From contig JBKHYG010000063.1 of NCBI GenBank assembly GCA_046565595.1, forward strand, positions 1-17,535: DNA of 17,535 nucleotides, read 5' to 3'. Shown piece by piece: positions 14,206 to 17,535 of this stretch. Numbering within the stretch: position 1 is the first letter of the stretch; each line of letters starts with the position of its first letter. Below the pieces are notes generated by a model. The model was not told the DNA's origin. It searched no databases and saw only the letters and a program-made list of their open reading frames with translations. The translations under genes and the position numbers were made by a program. Origin of the DNA: JBKHYG01 sp046565595. GTDB taxonomy: Bacteria; Actinomycetota; AC-67.

Positions 14206-15582
14206 TTGGGCGACAGTTTCGATCTCATCGTGATCGGCGGCGGCACCGGCGGCTACTCGACCGCTATACGGGGAGCGAGCCTCGGCTTGAAGACCGCGCT
14301 GGTCGAACGCGCGAAGGTCGGCGGGACCTGCCTGCATTGGGGGTGCATCCCTACCAAGGCGCTGCTACACGCCGGTGAGGTGCTGGACACGGCCAACGAG
14401 GCGAACGATTTCGGCATCAAGATCGGGGAGACCGGATACGACTGGGACGGCGTCCAGTCCTACAAGGACAAGGTCGTAGGCAAGATGTACCGTGGCTTGA
14501 ACTCGCTGATGAAGCACCGCGGCATCGAGATCGTCGAAGGCACCGCGAGCTTCGAGAAGGTCGGCGAGATCAAGGTGGAAGGCCGGACGCTTCGGTCCGA
14601 GAACATCGTGATCGCGACCGGCAGCGTGCCGAAGATGCTGCCCGGCCTCGAACTTTCAGATCGGGTCATCACCAGCGATCAGGCGCTGAGCGTCCCTGTG
14701 CCGGGATCCGCGATCGTGCTGGGGGGCGGCGCGATCGGCTGCGAGTTCGCCAGCGTCTGGCGTTCCTTCGGAGCCGAGGTGACCTTGGTCGAGATGCTCC
14801 CCAACCTAGTGCCTCTGGAGGATGCCGACTGCGGGAAGGAGCTGGCGCGCGCCTTCAAGAAGCGCGGGATCGAGGTCCACACCGGGGTCAAGCTGGAAGA
14901 CATCACCGATACCGGCGATGGCGTGACCGCATCCCTCGTGGGCGGGGAACAGCGGACAAGCCTGAGCGCAGATGTGATCCTCATCGCGGTCGGTAGGCGA
15001 CCGGTCACCGAGGGACTATCCCTGGACAAGATCGGCCTCACCCCTGACGAACGCGGATTCGTACCCGTCGACGAACAGGGTCGCACCGGGGTCGAAGGAA
15101 CCTGGGCGGTGGGCGATGTCATCGACACCCCGATGCTCGCGCATGTCTCGTTCATCGAAGGCATGAGCGTGGCAGAGCGCATCGCCGGACAGTCGCCCCG
15201 GCCGATCGACTACGACGCCATCCCGCGAGCGACATACTCGATGCCAGAGGTCGGCGCCGTCGGCCTCACAGAGCTGCAAGCTAAGGAAGCTGGATACGAG
15301 GTGGAGACACACTCGGTCCCGATGCAGGCCATAGGCAAGGCGACGATCCTCGGCAGCAATATCGGGTTCTGCAAGGTCGTCTCAGAGAAGGGCGGCCGGA
15401 TCTTGGGCGTTCACTTCGTCGGGGCACGCGTCACCGAACTCGTAGCCGAAGCCATGCTCGCGGTGGGCTGGGAGGCTCGTCCTGATGAGGTGGGCCAGCT
15501 GATCCACCCTCACCCGTCGCTGTCAGAGATCTTCGGCGAGACTGCCCTCACCATCGCTGGCCGAGCGCTGCACGCGATGTAG
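14206..15582 (+). CDS. lpdA: LpdA, dihydrolipoyl dehydrogenase (E3 / glycine cleavage L protein)
   Basis: A 458-residue FAD disulfide reductase that reoxidises dihydrolipoyl groups of 2-oxoacid dehydrogenases and GcvH. From the chosen start the FAD motif GGGTGG is at residues 11-16 and the redox cysteines are C42 and C47 in GGTCLHWGCIPTKALL. The NAD motif is VLGGGAIGCEFA near 165-180, the second FAD motif WAVGDV lies near 305, and the C-terminal HPHPSLSE carries the base histidine. I chose TTG at 14206-14208: AAAGGA is eight bases upstream and the domain starts immediately. An in-frame ATG at 14149-14151 would add 19 polar residues and has no ribosome binding site. The stop TAG abuts the stop of the convergent gene with no spacer. 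Confidence 0.94.
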   Translation: MGDSFDLIVIGGGTGGYSTAIRGASLGLKTALVERAKVGGTCLHWGCIPTKALLHAGEVLDTANEANDFGIKIGETGYDWDGVQSYKDKVVGKMYRGLNSLMKHRGIEIVEGTASFEKVGEIKVEGRTLRSENIVIATGSVPKMLPGLELSDRVITSDQALSVPVPGSAIVLGGGAIGCEFASVWRSFGAEVTLVEMLPNLVPLEDADCGKELARAFKKRGIEVHTGVKLEDITDTGDGVTASLVGGEQRTSLSADVILIAVGRRPVTEGLSLDKIGLTPDERGFVPVDEQGRTGVEGTWAVGDVIDTPMLAHVSFIEGMSVAERIAGQSPRPIDYDAIPRATYSMPEVGAVGLTELQAKEAGYEVETHSVPMQAIGKATILGSNIGFCKVVSEKGGRILGVHFVGARVTELVAEAMLAVGWEARPDEVGQLIHPHPSLSEIFGETALTIAGRALHAM

Positions 15583-16359
15583 CTACAGCCCGCAGGCGGA
15601 ATACCCGCCGGCTTCGAAGAGCTGTCTCGAACAGGCTTTGATCCGAGGGAAGTATTCACCCATCACGGCAGCTTCATCGACGCCGTAGGGGACACGCTGG
15701 ATCGAGTGGTCGAAGTCCGCAGCCGGCAACATGTGCCGATAGATGATGTTGCCGTCGTAGTAAGCCCCGCCCCAGGGCAGCCAGTTGGCTGCGTTATCGG
15801 GACGATCAGCTGGGTCGCTCACGACGATCGTGAGATAGCCGTCCTCGTCCAGCGCGACCTCGGCGTCGTAGAGGCAGCCAACGAAGCGTTGGGTCGCGAG
15901 TTCGTTCTGGCAGATCGAGAAGTACCGCATCTCGAACCCGCCGGTCACCTCTTGACCCGAACGGGTGTCTGGTGCGGTGGGAGCCTTTGCGCGGATGACG
16001 AACATGTCTCCATCCTTGCGCGAGAAGAGCGAGTAGAGATAGTTGATATGCAGGTTGGATAGGAAGCCGCCGTTCTTGGGTGCGTACTGTGCGCCCTGCG
16101 GGAATCGGCGCGCGAACTCGTGGACGGTGCCCCAGAACTTGACGAACCTGGGCGGCGATTGCTCGGGCGGGTACGGCAAGCCACGAGGGACCTCGTCTGG
16201 CATGTTCGCATCTCGGATCGCTTCGCTGACCACATCCTGGGTCGAGGGGGGCAGCGGCTCGCACGCTGAGAGAGGCAGCGCGAAGGAGCCATCTCGGGTG
16301 CGCAGCGTCAATCGCGGCAAGGGAACGCTCCCCTCGATCGAGCTGGGATCGTCCCCCAC
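15583..16359 (-). CDS. C-terminal part of an interrupted secreted-protein gene (after in-frame UAG)
   Basis: A frame of 258 codons starts with GTG directly after the TAG that ends the upstream piece, in the same reading frame. It begins VGDDPSSIEGSVPLPRLTLR, which continues logically from the YRV that ends the upstream piece. Further conserved stretches are FKxxN-like NLHINYLYSLFS, RAKAPTAPDT, MRYFSICQNE, GYLTIVVSDPADRPDNA, ANWLPWGG and RHMLPAADFDHSIQRV. I know this pattern from large uncharacterised actinobacterial exported proteins but not a function. No ribosome binding site serves the GTG and there is no signal peptide of its own, so it is unlikely to be an independent gene. Its TAG stop touches that of lpdA. 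Confidence 0.75.
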   Translation of the reverse strand: MGDDPSSIEGSVPLPRLTLRTRDGSFALPLSACEPLPPSTQDVVSEAIRDANMPDEVPRGLPYPPEQSPPRFVKFWGTVHEFARRFPQGAQYAPKNGGFLSNLHINYLYSLFSRKDGDMFVIRAKAPTAPDTRSGQEVTGGFEMRYFSICQNELATQRFVGCLYDAEVALDEDGYLTIVVSDPADRPDNAANWLPWGGAYYDGNIIYRHMLPAADFDHSIQRVPYGVDEAAVMGEYFPRIKACSRQLFEAGGYSACGL

Positions 16360-16860
16360 CTAGACCCGATAGATGAGCATCTCACTCGGATTCGGCGTCC
16401 CATCTCCGCGGCCCGCGTAGATGGTGTTCGGGCTGCGCTCCTGCGGAGGGTCACCGTAGACGATGCGGGCCGAGTAGGTCCCGTGCGAAGCCCCCTCCAC
16501 AGCGAAGGGGTTCTCCCCCTCGACATCCGGCGCGAGATCCAGATCTGCCAGACCGTCGACGGGGGCCTGGGTCGCGTCGTAGACATGGAACGAGAAGTAG
16601 CGTGCATGGGGATAGCGACCGTCGATCGTGATCTCGGTCTCGGGAGTGACCGCGAAGCGGGCTATCCAGGAGTTGGCGTTGTCGTCAGGGAAGGCGAAGT
16701 TCGTCGAATCAGCCTCGAACTTCGCTGGCCAAGAGCACCCGACCTCTTGGGCACCAGCCGACCCCAAGCCAGCGGCCTCCTGTGCACCAGCCGACCCCAA
16801 GCCGGGGGCCAGGACCGACAGGATCGTCGACATCACCAGGGCAGGTCGCATGGGTCTCAT
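16360..16860 (-). CDS. N-terminal part of the interrupted secreted-protein gene, ends at in-frame UAG
   Basis: 166 codons from ATG at 16858-16860 (alternative ATG at 16849-16851) to TAG at 16360-16362. Residues 1-26 are a signal peptide (MRPMRPALVMSTILSVLAPGLGSAGA). An 11-residue duplication, GLGSAGAQE twice, follows. The rest shows GCSWPAKF, a GRYPHARYFSFHVYD motif at 81-95, DGLADLDLAPDVEG and SPNTIYAG, and ends LIYRV. In relatives this point reads like YRVYVPDD, so the TAG most likely stands in place of a tyrosine codon (TAC or TAT). With the downstream piece the full product would be about 425 residues. It is either a recent pseudogene, a sequencing error or a read-through gene. No good ribosome binding site is seen. 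Confidence 0.75.
   Translation of the reverse strand: MRPMRPALVMSTILSVLAPGLGSAGAQEAAGLGSAGAQEVGCSWPAKFEADSTNFAFPDDNANSWIARFAVTPETEITIDGRYPHARYFSFHVYDATQAPVDGLADLDLAPDVEGENPFAVEGASHGTYSARIVYGDPPQERSPNTIYAGRGDGTPNPSEMLIYRV
16741..16806. repeat. 33-bp tandem duplication at a signal-peptide cleavage site
   Basis: Two adjacent 33-base units, 16741-16773 and 16774-16806, agree at 28 positions and share an exact 20-base core (16751-16770 and 16784-16803). In the protein on the minus strand they encode GLGSAGAQEAA and GLGSAGAQEVG, so the likely cleavage site (SAGA|QE) is present twice. Confidence 0.9.
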
Positions 16861-16869
16861 AGAGGGCCA

Positions 16870-16981
16870 GGATTCCTCATCGCGCCTGGTGAATCCTTCC
16901 GGACCGTCCCAGTTGCCGGAACGGTCCCTTAGGGAGGTTTCGCGGCTTCCGCCGCGAAAGAGTAGAGGTCCCAAAGAGACC
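16870..16981 (-). other. Row of four hairpins in the divergent spacer, candidate structured RNA
   Basis: Four stem-loops follow one another. H1 at 16967-16981: 6 bp, loop UUU. H2 at 16938-16959: perfect 9 bp. H3 at 16901-16927: 10 bp, 7-base loop. H4 at 16870-16896: 6 bp, GGATTC/GAATCC. Read on the minus strand, H2 has a GNRA tetraloop (GGAA) and H1 and H3 are fully paired with one G-U each. Read on the plus strand, the same positions become A-C mismatches. This favours an RNA made from the minus strand, i.e. the leader of the gene starting at 16860. I do not recognise a known riboswitch class. Inside H4 and beyond, ATG at 16878-16880 opens a 7-codon frame (MRNPGPL) whose TGA overlaps the next ATG as ATGA. 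Confidence 0.5.
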
Positions 16982-16990
16982 CGAGGAACC

Positions 16991-17535
16991 ATGAGAGATC
17001 GACGGCGAGGCCAAGCCTCGGTCATCGCAACGCTGCTCCTTGCCGCAGCGTCTACGGTCAGCATCGGAGGAACCGCGAGCGCAGCTCCAGGTGACACCCT
17101 CGTCGAATTCGACGCCTCGGTCACAGCCGGTGTTCCCCCCTGTTCGGTGAACACCGGGATCGCGTTCGATGGCGAGAGCTTGATCCTGAGCTGTTGGTAC
17201 AACAACCAGATCTATCTGGTGGATGCGGAGACCCACGGATCGAACGGATCTGTCTCGATCCCAGGCGTCGGCGGGATCAACGCGATGGCCTACGACTCGG
17301 CGCGGGATCGGCTCTGGATCTGTACGGGCGGTTACACCGTCCGACTGGTGGACCTATCCGCGGGGGCGCTCGACCCGAGTTTCACGCCGTTCACCACCAG
17401 CGGGTGCTACGACGGTCTCGCATATGACGGTGAGGACGACACGCTCTGGTCGTCCAACGATGTCTCGTCCACGATCCAGCACTACCAGGTCGACGGAACC
17501 CTGATCGCGTCCAACTCGGTCCAGGGGCTGATCGG
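16991..17535 (+). CDS. Secreted beta-propeller-like protein, cut by window end
   Basis: ATG at 16991 opens a frame that is still open at the last base (181 codons visible). Residues 1-31 form a signal peptide with a basic start (MRDRRRGQAS), a hydrophobic core and an ASA|AP cleavage site. The mature part has three similar units of 40-45 residues: GIAFDGESLILSCWYNNQIY near 56, AMAYDSARDRLWICTGGY near 98, and GLAYDGEDDTLWSSNDVS near 142. Each is of the form aYD-x-LW followed by a strand and a VD turn, as in NHL, SMP-30 or similar propeller blades. The ligand or partner cannot be named. The ribosome binding site GAGGAA lies directly before the start, after the hairpin row. It is divergent from the interrupted secreted-protein gene. 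Confidence 0.82.
   Translation, partial: MRDRRRGQASVIATLLLAAASTVSIGGTASAAPGDTLVEFDASVTAGVPPCSVNTGIAFDGESLILSCWYNNQIYLVDAETHGSNGSVSIPGVGGINAMAYDSARDRLWICTGGYTVRLVDLSAGALDPSFTPFTTSGCYDGLAYDGEDDTLWSSNDVSSTIQHYQVDGTLIASNSVQGLI

Noticed and set aside
15583..16860. UAG recoded as an amino acid throughout the genome
   Set aside because: sufU, sufS, sufT and lpdA all end naturally at TAG, so UAG is a normal stop here.
16870..16981. c-di-AMP (ydaO) or c-di-GMP riboswitch
   Set aside because: A GGTGAATCC and an AGGGAGG string on the plus strand recall ydaO pieces, but the order and the remaining conserved blocks are absent, and the pairing favours the other strand.
16861..17205. N-terminal extension of the interrupted secreted-protein gene
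   Set aside because: It would put a long polar segment before a clear signal peptide and overlap the start of the plus-strand secreted gene.

Overview
The window is a high-GC bacterial segment, most likely from Actinomycetota. The reasons are the suf gene order B-D-Rieske-C-S-U, a CysA2/SseA-type thiosulfate sulfurtransferase with a CRIGERS active-site loop, an LpdA with a CLHWGC redox centre, frequent TTG/GTG starts and many 4-nt stop/start overlaps. A class within the phylum cannot be given from sequence alone. Nearly everything is on the minus strand. Only lpdA and a partial gene at the right edge are on the plus strand.

Layout (minus-strand operons read from high to low coordinate). 1-255: N-terminal part of an unrecognised gene. 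407-5779: a complete SUF iron-sulfur cluster operon, sufB-sufD-Rieske-sufC-sufS-sufU, with a candidate promoter at 5831-5859. 5887-5915: a perfect hairpin terminator. 5927-6775: a two-domain thiosulfate sulfurtransferase with its own promoter. 6865-12570: one long riboswitch-led operon. 12654-14122: gcvT-osmC, probably leaderless. 14206-15582 (+): lpdA, divergent from gcvT. 15583-16860: a secreted-protein gene split by one in-frame TAG. 16870-16981: a row of hairpins in the divergent spacer. 16991-17535 (+): a secreted, propeller-like protein cut by the window edge.

The most interesting region is 6865-12570. A clear cobalamin (B12) riboswitch precedes a secreted DUF4430 protein. Next come a membrane-anchored alpha/alpha-barrel (prenyltransferase/squalene-oxidase repeat) protein and a second, membrane-anchored DUF4430-like protein. 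A full ECF importer follows: EcfT, a fused EcfA-EcfA' ATPase and an S component. Animal transcobalamin and intrinsic factor are built from the same two modules, an alpha6/alpha6 barrel and a small DUF4430-type beta domain. The locus therefore reads as a bacterial split 'transcobalamin' surface trap feeding a B12-specific ECF importer. The last gene of the operon is sufT, an Fe-S maturation factor, so Fe-S biogenesis may be partly tied to B12 status.

The other half of the window is central metabolism. SUF and the sulfurtransferase make and supply sulfur for Fe-S clusters. GcvT and LpdA are the T and L proteins of glycine cleavage (gcvP and gcvH are not here). OsmC is a thiol peroxidase-like protein coupled to gcvT. 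I saw no tRNA, rRNA, CRISPR array, insertion sequence or phage gene.
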